From Acephala macrosclerotiorum (lineage: Eukaryota; Ascomycota; Leotiomycetes; Helotiales; Mollisiaceae), in NCBI GenBank assembly GCA_014904845.1, contig MU119337.1, positions 62,001-126,000 of the forward strand: a DNA stretch of 64,000 bases, read 5' to 3'. The translations under genes and the position numbers were made by a program. The notes beneath the pieces were generated by a model that searched no databases, was not told the DNA's origin, and was given only the letters and a program-made list of their open reading frames with translations. Positions within the stretch are counted from its first letter, which is position 1. Every line of letters begins with the position of its first letter. Shown here piece after piece: positions 24,405 to 34,643 of the stretch.

Positions 24405-24930
24405 CTAAAAATAAAATATTTAATATTGTCGTTTCGAATTAAATTAATCTAATTATATAATTAAACTAAAAATATATTAAATAATTCGACGTTTTATATT
24501 TTTAGTTTTTTAAATAAAAATTTAAATAATTTATAAATACGTAAAATAATTTTAAATTTATTATAATATTTATTAATTTAATTAATAAAATAATTAATAA
24601 AATAAAAAAAATATAATTTAAATTAAAATTTTAAAATTATTTAAATTTTAAACTTTAAATTAAATCGTATATAAATAATTTTTTATTTTTTATTATAATT
24701 ATTTTTTAATTTATAAATCGATTTTTTCGATTTTCGAAATATAAATATATAAATACGTGATTTTAATTTTTCCTTATTTAAAACTATTATTATAATATAA
24801 AAAAATGTATTTTTTTATTATTATTATTATTATAACGTTTATTATAATAAAATATATTCTTATTTTAATTACGTAATTTAATTAGTTTTAATTCGAAACG
24901 AAAATATTTATTTAATTTTATATTATTATA
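24405..24930. repeat. AT-rich inverted-repeat element in the island's right part
   Basis: A block at about 24412-24480 (ATTGTCGTTTCGAATTAAATTAA) is matched in reverse complement at about 24850-24925 (TAGTTTTAATTCGAAACGAAAAT). The arms enclose about 370 bp of A/T sequence. It looks like a further MITE or foldback piece; exact ends and target duplication are not visible. Confidence 0.4.
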
Positions 24931-25206
24931 ATAAATTATATTTAAAAACTTTAATTATAATTATATTTATTTTATAATATTTATTATTTTATTAATTTTT
25001 TTACTAATTTTTTTATTAATTTTTTCAATTAAATTTTAATAAATATATTTTTATTTTTATGCAATTTATACATCTTCCATAGGGGCCCCATAAAAGCCAT
25101 AGAGGACCCGTGGGTAGAGGACTAATATATTTTCGCCCCATAGGGGACCTATGGATGGGGGAGAAATTTTAAAACTCCATCCCATGGGTCCCCCACGAGC
25201 AGCCTA

Positions 25207-27843
25207 GGCCGTCAGCTTTCAAAATTCCCTTTCACATCTGGTAAGATATTGTACGATCATCCTTGCTCTAGGAAGTACTTTCTACACCCACAATGGCCAC
25301 TCGAATTGGAAGGTTCACCTCTGGCATATGCAATCGCCGCTGGAAGCAAGGTGGGAGTAGAAACGCTCCTGGAGATAGGTGCAGACCCAACTGCGCCAAT
25401 CTATGGATCATCGAAGGCAGATCTTTTCTGCTCTGACTGGACTCCTATTCATCTCGCCATAAAGTACCACTCCAGCGACATACTCCAGCTCCTGCTTGCT
25501 GCAGCTCGGGAGAGGCAGCGGGGGGTCACTGTATCTTCTCTTTTACAAGCCGCAGTGGGAGGATTAAAGCTATTAAATCTAGAGGCAAGGAATGGAATCG
25601 ACAATGGCAAACTAGGGTCTGAATTTGCATGTCCCCAGGAACTTTGGGGAAACTTAGCCTGCAGTGCCGCATATTCAACCACACTGGAGAGATATGCAAT
25701 GCATGGTCAAAACTACCGGCAAAGGTTGTTCGATACGATGAACGCATTGCCACTGGCTTCTTTGAGACGGGCACGAAGAGATGGCCGTGCCCCAATCATG
25801 CAAGCAATTGATTTCAGTGATATCGACTTTGTGGAGACTCTGTTGCAACTGGACCCAGCACTCTCTAGCAAATGTGTATACGATCCTAAAAATAAGTTCA
25901 CGTATGATGTTCCCATAACTTTCGCGTCCCAAATTGCTGCTCGGCAAGATTCAGCAAGGGCCTTGAGCATTGTCAAGAAATTGGGCGAATTTCAATCAGC
26001 GGTTGTGATGTGCGATGGACAAGGAAGGAGCCCTCTCCATTTGGCTGTCATAGGCTTCTACAGTACCGTTACTGAATGGTTAATAGAGCATGGAGGTTCT
26101 GTTCACCACCTTGATCAGGACGGACGGACACCGCTTCACTATTGCGGTTCAGCAGCAAATGTTCACCTTATCCTCGACGCAAAGGCACAGATCAACCGCG
26201 CCGACAAGAAGGGCTTTACATCAATTCAATTAGCCGCCTTAGCCAGCCTAGAAGATGTTGCCAGGAGTTTGATTGAGCGAGGGGCCGATTTGACGATTGC
26301 GCATTATGAGTTTGGGACACCGCTTCATTGTGCTGTCTTGAAACGGTCAAGATCTATTGTGTTATTATTGCTAGAACATGCCGGTTCTAACAAGGACTCC
26401 TCATTCCTCGATGTGAATTCTCGGGATTCGGGTGGTGGAAATACACCTCTGCATCTCGCTGCGCGTACATCGCGTACCGATATTGTTCGGATACTCCTCA
26501 ATCACGGCGCCGATCTGTACTTGAAGAATACAAGTGGCCTCACACCATTCCACCAGTGTTTATTATCTGGCGGCCCCGAATTTGTCAGATCATTTCTTGA
26601 TGCCGCTGGCGTATCTAGCCTAATACACATACCCGATGCGGATGGGAATACGGCTCTTCACCTGGCTGCAAAGTTTGCAAGCTCGGAAATAGTTGAGCTA
26701 CTTCTAGATTATGGTGCAAGTGTGAATTCTATCAACCGCGAAGGTGATACAGCTCTAAATCTCGCAACTGCGGCTACACATTCTGACGTCAACAAGAAAG
26801 AAGGAGACAGGCTACAAAGCTGCAAAGCTCTATACTCTCATGGCGCAACACTTCTGGTGGAGAATAATCGAAAGATGTGTGCCTGGGACTATGCTCTCTG
26901 GCGTCTGGATTTTGCTCTAATGGGGTTTCTCCTCGAGCACGGCGGACCGGAAGCTTGCAGGTATGAAACTCTGCCTGATAGTCAGAACGGTCAATACTTA
27001 CTGGATGTCGCCATCAATAGAGACGAATTGGCCTTTGTAACTTTACTTTTGTCTCAGGACCAGCGAAATAGACCCCAAAAGGAGGAGTACGAACGGTCCA
27101 CACCAACGAAGGAGCCAGATCTTCTGGGTTTTGAAACTCGTCCACAAAAGTCTGGACAGAATGTACTCGCCGAGTTGGACGCATGGATTAGTGGTTATGC
27201 CGAGCGCGAAAATGCCCCTCTATCGCTAGCAGTAACCGTCTCAACTTTGATGTCGCGGATTTCAGATTTGAATTACGACGAGTTTCAAGTCCGAATAGCC
27301 AACCTGGTGAGATATACCAGTTCCGTGGCAGATCACCTAGCTATCGTAGCACTACACACTCTTATATCTGATCCCGAGGTGGAGCCTGAGAAACTCATTA
27401 TGCCGAGGAGCCTGAGTGGCCGCATAATGTCTTCCAAGTACTCATCACAGCTTGAACAAGTCCTTGATCCTTCCTTAGCCTTCAGCAAAACAAGATTGAA
27501 GAACATAAGAGCGGTTGTGCAGCAAGTCTTGGAACTTTCTAATCCAGTCAAAGATGAGTCCCTTATTGGAGAAACCGGCGACTTGGACGATGATAAGCGA
27601 CTACTGTCATTTCTGTGCCTAATGAATTATGGTGAGGTGGCCCAATTGGAGGAGGAACTCGGGTCGGTCTACATGACGTCCAGAACTCGTGTGGAAAATG
27701 TGTCTTACCAAGACCAAGAACGAATCCCAGGGATCTTGCAATGCTTCGGGCATAACTATGCTATCAGATTGAACCGCGCTATGAAAATGAAGGACAAATC
27801 CACTCTAAAGGAAATGTTTGCTTCTAGGGAAACTTCTAAATAA
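25207..27843 (+). pseudogene. kinase-SEL1-ankyrin gene, 3' ankyrin part
   Basis: The frame is open from the island edge to TAA at 27841-27843 (about 880 codons), so this half has no lesion of its own. It begins LSKFPFTSGKILYDHPCSR and contains about ten ankyrin repeats. The clearest are GSPLAYAIAAGSKVGVETLL, GRSPLHLAVIGFYSTVTEWL, GRTPLHYCGS, GTPLHCAVLKRSRSIVLLLL, GNTPLHLAARTSRTDIVRIL and GNTALHLAAKFASSEIVELL. A C-terminal helical region of about 230 residues without repeats follows. It has no promoter or start of its own except a possible downstream ATG. When the island and one GGCCGTCA are left out, the frame runs on from the exon ending at 8583. Alternatively, a shortened ankyrin protein may be made from here. 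Confidence 0.8.
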
Positions 27844-27862
27844 TAGTTAGGAAGCTCTTCAT

Positions 27863-28189
27863 ATGGTACCATTTCATATACGAAACGTGTATGAATTACC
27901 ATCCCTTGAACCGCTCGCGAAATCCTCAAGATCCAGAGCGAAAATATTGAAGAAAGCGAAAGAAGAAGCAGACACAATCAGAGAGACACAGATGGGGCTG
28001 AGAACACCCCATCTGCAGCTAGACTTTTCAGTGGCTCCAATTGAGGACTATGAGATTGATCGGGACGAAAAACACCGGATAGCTTGGAAAGACGACAATA
28101 ACGAGAAGGACGCAGAGGAAGAAAAAATCGAAGAAGATAAGAAGTTTTTGGAGAGGCTAAAAAAGGCTGTGGGAGGCTTTTTGCTGTAA
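27863..28189 (+). CDS. charged coiled-coil tail ORF next to the ankyrin gene
   Basis: A 108-codon frame starts 20 bp after the ankyrin stop. The middle is rich in Arg/Lys/Glu (SRSRAKILKKAKEEADTIRE) and the end is acidic-basic (NEKDAEEEKIEEDKKFLERL), so a coiled coil is likely. It could be the original C-terminal tail of the ankyrin protein after a frame change, or an unspliced exon. I recognise no family. Confidence 0.35.
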   Translation: MVPFHIRNVYELPSLEPLAKSSRSRAKILKKAKEEADTIRETQMGLRTPHLQLDFSVAPIEDYEIDRDEKHRIAWKDDNNEKDAEEEKIEEDKKFLERLKKAVGGFLL

Positions 28190-29654
28190 AGAAAGAAATT
28201 GCCAAGTTGTTGATAATCGGGATGCCCTCATTAGAGACAGTAATAAGCCGCGTCCACAAGGAAGAAATGATAGCGACCAACAAATATCTAGGATGGATGA
28301 GAATGGGAATTTGAATTGTCAGTATCATGGGGAGGGGGTGAATATTCCGGAGGGAGCGTGGGAATAATTTCAGATTTTATTGATGGATTGAGAGCACAGG
28401 CTTGGATTTGAAGAGTGAGAAGGACTGTTTCAAAATAAAGTGCGTTACAATGATCAGAACACAAGGGAGAAGTTGTCTTCAGCATAGTTGTGATAAAAAG
28501 ATAAAAGAGGTTCCCTCCAAAGAACAGAAAAGAGATTCTTGCTTTAAAAATTTGATGGTAACTGTCTTGCCTTAATATGTCGTAAAGCAGCTAATTACTT
28601 CATGGCCTTTGTAGGACAACATTTCATTTACAGACTTCATCAAAGACTGGCGCACAACTCCCTAAGCTCTTTAGTATCAAAAAATCAAGCTTTCGTAAAG
28701 TTCTAAGTTTGCCAACGACAATCATATATGCTGGAAATAGCCCACCATTTAGTTTTGGTTTTTGACTTCTTCATTTCCATGGATAGTACACCCCCAGGGA
28801 AATACTCATAGATACTATGTAAATTTTATCTCGTGCCGGTTTCGTTTTAGTCTCCGGACGAGAGCAGCGGCTACTTTTACCTGACCCGAGTGCGAGCAAA
28901 CCTGAGCAGAGCCTGACCACGCCCCAAGTCAGCCTGCCCACTATAATGCGGTCCCGATTTTGGCGCTCTATGCGCCCCAGCTACAATTTCCTAACCGAGC
29001 TTGCTAGGGCACTCGATCTGCTCCCCTTACCTCACATAATTTACGTACAAAGAGATACATTTTCTTCATATCGTGATAGCAAGCGAAATATTCTTCTTCT
29101 TATGGTATTGCAGGTTATCACTATAGATCTTGAGGGGCATATTTGGCTACGTTTTCTTCCGAAATAAGTCTCCATTCGTAGACGGAGGTCATAGCCTAGC
29201 CTTAGCAGCAAAGTTCCTCTGGACGAGCAAGAGCAATAAACCGTCTGGCAAGTTCCCTGTTATACCACGGGAATGTTTACAATGCCCAACTTTTTTGACT
29301 CGCGTAACTAACGCCGTTTTTACCTAGGCCTGACTTACTCTGGCTCCAGCCACCTTTTTCCTCCTCACCTAAACCCCTCCTCCTTGAACCATACACGTCC
29401 GAGTCTATGAATCGCACTCGCAGTCCGTCGTAACCGCAATAGTTTGAGGATTAGCGACGGCTCTGGTTAGTAGCCATCACCTTGCCTTCATTGCCCCTTT
29501 TCAGGCATCTCGATTGTGCGGTTTCCTTCGCGAGGTGTGGTTATAGTTTCCACGTGACGGTGTCCGAGTGTGTGTTATCTAAGCTTGCTTCTTTTCTTCT
29601 GCGACTTTAACGTAGCTCATGGACTTCTTTTACGCTTCAATACTAATTCAATCG
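28190..29654. other. gene-poor stretch of normal composition
   Basis: About 1.46 kb without a convincing gene. Short open frames (at most 73 codons) show no motif. The base composition is not RIP-like, so it is probably plain intergenic DNA or an old unrecognised relic. Confidence 0.4.
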
Positions 29655-30218
29655 ATGTCTCGCAATATAGATCATAATATAGTAATATATTTTATTTATT
29701 ATAATAAATAAATATAATATAATGAAATTATATCGTAATAAATATAATATAATTTAATTTTATATTATTAATATTAAATAAAATTAATATATTTTTTATA
29801 TTATTTATATTAAATAAAAAAAAATTTAAAAATTTAAATTTTTTTTTTAATATTAAAATTACTATTTTTAATCGTTAAAATTGTTTTAAAATTAAAATTA
29901 TTTAAATTATAAAATATTTAAAATCGTAATTAAATATTATAAAAACTTTTAACGACGATATTAAAAATATAAAAAATATAATAAAAAAATTTTAAAATTT
30001 TAAAATAATAATAAAATCGATTTAATAATTATTAATTAAATTAAGTACTTTTTAACGTTTATATAGTTATATTAGTAATATATTACTTAATAAATATAAT
30101 ATGGCAATCCCATATTATATTAAATACGATATAAATAGCTTTATATCGCGATAATAATTCGAGACTTTATATTACCCAATATATATTTCTTTATATTGTT
30201 GACTACACTAATGTCTCG
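29655..30218. mobile_element. hAT-like MITE, copy B (548 bp), RIP-worn
   Basis: The element is 29663-30210, flanked by ATGTCTCG at 29655-29662 and 30211-30218. It aligns end to end with copy A at 5350-5898. The ends read CAATATAG and CTACACTA where copy A has CAGTGTGG and CCACACTG; every difference in the ends is G-to-A or C-to-T. Most other differences from copy A are of the same kind, so copy B has had much more RIP. It lies at the 3' end of a short minus-strand frame. Confidence 0.85.
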
Positions 30219-30554
30219 TTCCTGGTCATCCTTCGCACTCACCCTATCCGACACACCCGTAGCCCCTTCACCTTGATCATCAGTCGCAGTCTTTACCGGT
30301 CCGATCTGAAGATCCTCGTACTGGGAAAGAGCTGAACTGCCAACCCATGGCCTTGAGTGAGTCGTCAAATTTATTTGATCACTCCGAGCCCAGTCATCAA
30401 ATGACCCGAGTCGAATGAAAAGCGCACTCAAGAGCGCATGACTCCAAGCTGAAACACCGTTGCTAATGTGACAGATATCTTGGTCACACAACATGAGCCT
30501 TCTCGAGTAGGAGTGGTGGCGATGACAAAAAACAAAAGGGTGGCGTCTTGTCAT
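30219..30554 (-). CDS. possible gene fragment of unknown family
   Basis: An open minus-strand frame of about 112 codons (contains SNGVSAWSHALLSALFIRLG and SFDDWARSDQ) runs into the MITE target site. Without the MITE it would stop three codons further (D-I-D then stop). I do not recognise the protein. It may be a real short gene with its last codons displaced or a chance frame. Confidence 0.25.
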
Positions 30555-30817
30555 GGCGGCTCAGCTCCCGCAGTGTAATGTACACCGGGAACCATGTCCC
30601 GGCCATTCATGTTGAAGTCTTGTCAGCCACAGCCTTGTACATGTACGGAGGGTTACATACGAAGACTATCGCCCCTCCAGATCCCTCTTTGCACTTGGAC
30701 CGCTCAACATTGCTTCCAAAACATTCTAGGATTTTCTGACTGTCCATAGAGCACCATTTATCATTTCATCAGAGTCGCAACTTCCGGGGTCTTCTATCCT
30801 CTTTCTCTTTCTCGAGC

Positions 30818-33800
30818 ATGATGGGTTCCGACGGGCCGTTGCCTCGTCCGGATGCCCAGTGGACGGATCCTCAACCTGCAAAGGCAGATGTGACCAAGTC
30901 GACAGACGAGGCTCCTCCAGTGCAAAGAAATAATAGCCTGCTAGCTTGTCTAAGCTTTGCCCAATTTCGCAACGTCGACTTCACTGGAATCTCTTGGGTC
31001 GAGGGTCAAGGCAAGCTAGGCGATGGCGGTCAAGCCAGCGTGCTTCAGACTAGAGCCGACGCGACGTCTGTCCTCGCCTTCAGGAAGCACACTCCACAGA
31101 AGAAGGGCCTTTTCGGAAGGTTATATGAGAGGGTGTCGAAGGGTGCTTCAGCATCTGTGGCCACCAGCAACGAGGCCTACCGCCAAATTGCTTCCGAGAT
31201 TCTGGCACTGGGACATCCTGCATTACGATCACACCAAAACATTGTACAGCTCATTGCAATCAGTTGGGAGATACGAGAAGAGAAATGGCCCAGCAAGACC
31301 GAGATCTGGCCTGTTCTTATATTCGAGAAAGCCCGCTACGAAGACCTCGAAAAGTTCGTCCGAGATCCGAAAAAGGTACTCCGAAGTAAAGACACTCTCA
31401 GCACTAAGAATATGATTAAAATTTGTGCTGACGTTGCCACTGCCATGGCCGTTATGCATGAGAATAGTAAGATGTAGCCACTCCTCATTTTCAACGAAGG
31501 CTTACAAGATGGAATACAGATATCGTACACGGCGACGTGAAGCCTCAGAACGTCTTAGTGTTTGGGGAGAGTGAAGAGACCATCGTAGCAAAAGTGGCTG
31601 ACTTCGGATTCGCCACTGTTGCTTCCGGGAACAAAATCGACGTTGCAATATCAACTCCCTGGGTTGCCCCAGAGGTGGGCAGCCGCGACGATGGCCATAC
31701 CTTAGAGCAGGCAAAGAAGACGGATGTCTACTCTTTTGGAATGCTTTGTTTGTGGCTCATATTCAGGGAGAGACTTGAACACATGGAGAGTGGGATCCGG
31801 GAGCCTGGGAAGAAGTATGATGTCGCCTCCGACATTGAAATTTTGGAAAGGTGGAACGTTGCAGACACATCTGCGAACGAGGTGCAACATTCTGCCCTAG
31901 ATCTTGTGAAACACTTACCCTCGGATGACCTAAGGCTGGTTGTGGAAAGACTCTTTCGAGACACCCTCTCTTTGCAGCCCGATAGGAGGAGCGACTTCAC
32001 CACCATCGCCCGCCTCTTACAGAACAGGCAAGTATGCCCATTCGCTCCACAAAAGCCCACAGGGCCAATAACCATATCTAGAGCTTCTCCCGAGGATCAT
32101 CCGCACCACGAGGTCGAGGTCTTGACGGCGCCATTCCCAACTCCCAGTGATTTTAAGGTACGTACAGAAAAATGATATATTCTATCATCATACTCATTTC
32201 TGTGATTTCTGATACAGGTATCAGATGCTCTGCAATCCCTCTGTCTCGCCGATCCCCGCGTTCGCAAAGGCGTCTTCTACTCTCTTCTAAATGAGTACGA
32301 GAAAGCCACCGAGCCGAAGCAAAAGTCAGATCTTGCTGTACAACTTGCCTTTTGCAAGAATATCGGCTTTGGGACATCCAAGGACCTCGCTAAAGCAGAC
32401 CACTACATCGACGAATCCAAGACTCACATGCCTGACCGAAACTTGCGCAAATACTTGGAAGATGCAATAAAATCGACCCAGCAGAAGCGAGAACCGTGTA
32501 ACGAGGTTCTGAGGAAGATGTATCGCAGGGGAGTTATCCAACCCATCCATAATGCGATGGACTATCAGTCTTTGACAGAAGCACAGCAGTCGGTGATGCG
32601 GCAGGCACGAAAGAAAGAATTTGAGGATATGGAGACATCTCTTAGCACAACACACCCAGCTGTCTTGAATTTGAAATGGACATACTCGACGCTCTTGTTT
32701 GAGCAGACAGCAGACGAACCGCCACACCTGGGTACTCTCAAGGCAAAATGCGACTTTCTCAAGGCAATCGCGGAAGATCTCACCAGTGATGAAGCCTACG
32801 GAGAGAATCACATTGACACGGTTATGGCGGAGGCTTACTACACCTTCTCTCTTCTTGAAATTCCTAGCTTCGATGCTATAGAAGACTCCCTACACAAATG
32901 CCTGCGGCTCCACCAGCGTCTTCGAGACGTCGGAGTTCAGGATCATGTCATAACAGCGATGATCTGCAAGCATTTATCAATGTGCCTCAACCAAGTTCTC
33001 CGCGTTGAAGAGGCAGATGAATATTTTCGTGAAGCTAAGAAAGCCACCGAAGTCATATTTGGCGCCGACCACCCGAACACTGTTCTGTTGCTCCTGGACG
33101 AAGCGCACAATTACGTACAGCAGGGCAGGGCTGAAGACGCGGAGGCGGCGCACCGGAAGTGCCTCAAGAGAATGCTTGGCGAAAAGGGGCCGCAACAGCC
33201 ACAACAGCCCCTGCTAACTGAAAAGTCAAAGGAATTTTTGCCACTACAGGGGGAGCTGGTGGAGATGCTTGTGATGAGTGGCAAGTTCAATGTGGCCCAA
33301 CAGGAGTTGAATTATGCCAAGCAACTGCTAGAGTACCACGGATTCGGTGAGGAGCACCCCGCATATATAACCGCCCATCATTTGAGCATGAAAATCAATA
33401 TGGAGTTAGGCAAGTTTGAGGAGGCGGATCGACATGCGAAGAAATTGCTCACCATTATGTCGAGGGAGCCATGGCCACCGCCAACTGACATTGTATCGCC
33501 GGATGTGCCGCATCCCAACCTATTCCCTCAGAATCCAAACAAGATGTTGGTAGAGGGTGTCCGATCCATTTTGCTGGTAGCTCGATACCATGAAGCGACG
33601 GCTGCCGGTAAACAGGGTCTCATGGCTAACCTCAAGAAGGAGGTCAATAGCTCTCTAACGAAGCATCTGCGCGAAATCAACAAGTGCCGTGGGTCCAACG
33701 GCGAAACTGCCAGCAATGCCATCGACCTGGCGCCAGGCGTTGGAGGCTCGGGCTTAGCTAGCAGTGCCATGTACCGAGCCATGGAGAAGGAGCTCTCTAT

Positions 33801-34401
33801 TCCCCTTGAGCTACTGACATTTCTTGGCGCCGACAACGCCCGCAACGGTCTTCACTACACCATGGCCATACAAGTTGCCCGCAGTCTGGAGTTACTCTGG
33901 GAAGTTGCAGTTCTCGAGGAACACCAAGCTATCTGTAGTCCCATCTCGCCGCCCACAGACCTTGCTCGTGGCAGCTGGTTGTTCGAAACTCTTGAGGATC
34001 TAGATGCGTGGATCACTGGTAACTGGAAGGGTACTTATCTCACGAAGGGTGGCTTGCGGAAGGGACTTAGGTGGAAGCGGACTTTGCAGTTGAGGCAAAT
34101 CAAGAGTGAAGAGGAAGTTGGGGAGGAGGAGGAGCAGCCGCTTGCACCGGATACGCTACGGATTCGAGGCACTGCTGATGATGAGGAGTTCGGCGAGTGG
34201 AGGATCTGGGGCTCGGCATCAAGGTTGGGTAAGATGACACTCAACTTCTACTTGGCCAACTCCGGCAGCCCGAAGCATGCGTGGGAGTATGCGGGACGAG
34301 TGCATAAGGAGCGCGGGGCGTTTGGTGGTCAATGGGGGATTCGAGGCCACGAAAAGAATCACGCGGACACTGGCGGGAGCTTTTTCTTCTACAAAATCTA
34401 A
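30818..34401 (+). CDS. protein kinase with TPR region and C-terminal beta-rich domain
   Basis: Three exons (30818-31466, 31520-32157, 32218-34401) join in phase to 1156 residues. The introns are 53 and 60 bp with GTAAGA/GTACGT donors. The N-terminal kinase has a glycine-rich loop (GKLGDGGQASV), catalytic loop IVHGDVKPQNVLV, KVADFGFAT and WVAPEV, so all key residues of an active Ser/Thr kinase are present except the H-G-D variant of HRD. A SEL1-like piece follows (AVQLAFCKNIGFGTSKDLAKA). Then helical TPR-type repeats span about residues 500-820 (HPAVLNLKWTYSTLLFEQTA, EADEYFREAKKATEVIFGAD HPNT). The last 150 residues (GNWKGTYLTKGG ... EWRIWGSASRLGKMTL ... GAFGGQWGIRG) alternate like a small beta-barrel. 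It looks intact, unlike its kinase-ankyrin relative upstream. The role in recognition or signalling is inferred from family and neighbours. Confidence 0.85.
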
Positions 34402-34643
34402 CGAGCTTACGACTTCAAGGATTTTCAGATGGGTTGCAATCGCTCGGTTGTATTCTTGTTGCTTAACTGACATAACAGCCATTCTTTCTTAACAATGAAA
34501 CTTGTGAAACATTTTAAGTTATCGTAACGAGAGAGTGTGAAAGACATTACTTGAAAAGGGAAAACGACACGCTCTACAATTGAAATCTGAGCAGTCCGGT
34601 CTCTCCACAATTTCCTGCTAGCAGAAGCACCCCGACCTATCTA

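Larger units (their letters stand above)
8576..25214. mobile_element. 16.6-kb composite transposon island (hAT-like outer element)
   Basis: The insert runs 8584-25206. It starts TAGGCTGCTCG and ends CGAGCAGCCTA (perfect 11-bp inverted termini; related CCATGGG-containing sequence continues inward about 70 bp on both sides). It is bounded by GGCCGTCA at 8576-8583 and 25207-25214, an 8-bp duplication typical of hAT elements. Except for the GC-normal ends (8584-8660 and about 25075-25206) it is extremely AT-rich and has no ORF over about 130 codons, as expected after heavy RIP. It contains a complete LTR retrotransposon and at least one inverted-repeat element. Without the LTR element, the outer DNA is about 4.4 kb. 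No transposase can be recognised. Confidence 0.85.

Noticed and set aside
28946..29327. Two short plus-strand frames as possible genes
   Set aside because: No start context, no splice support and no recognisable protein text.
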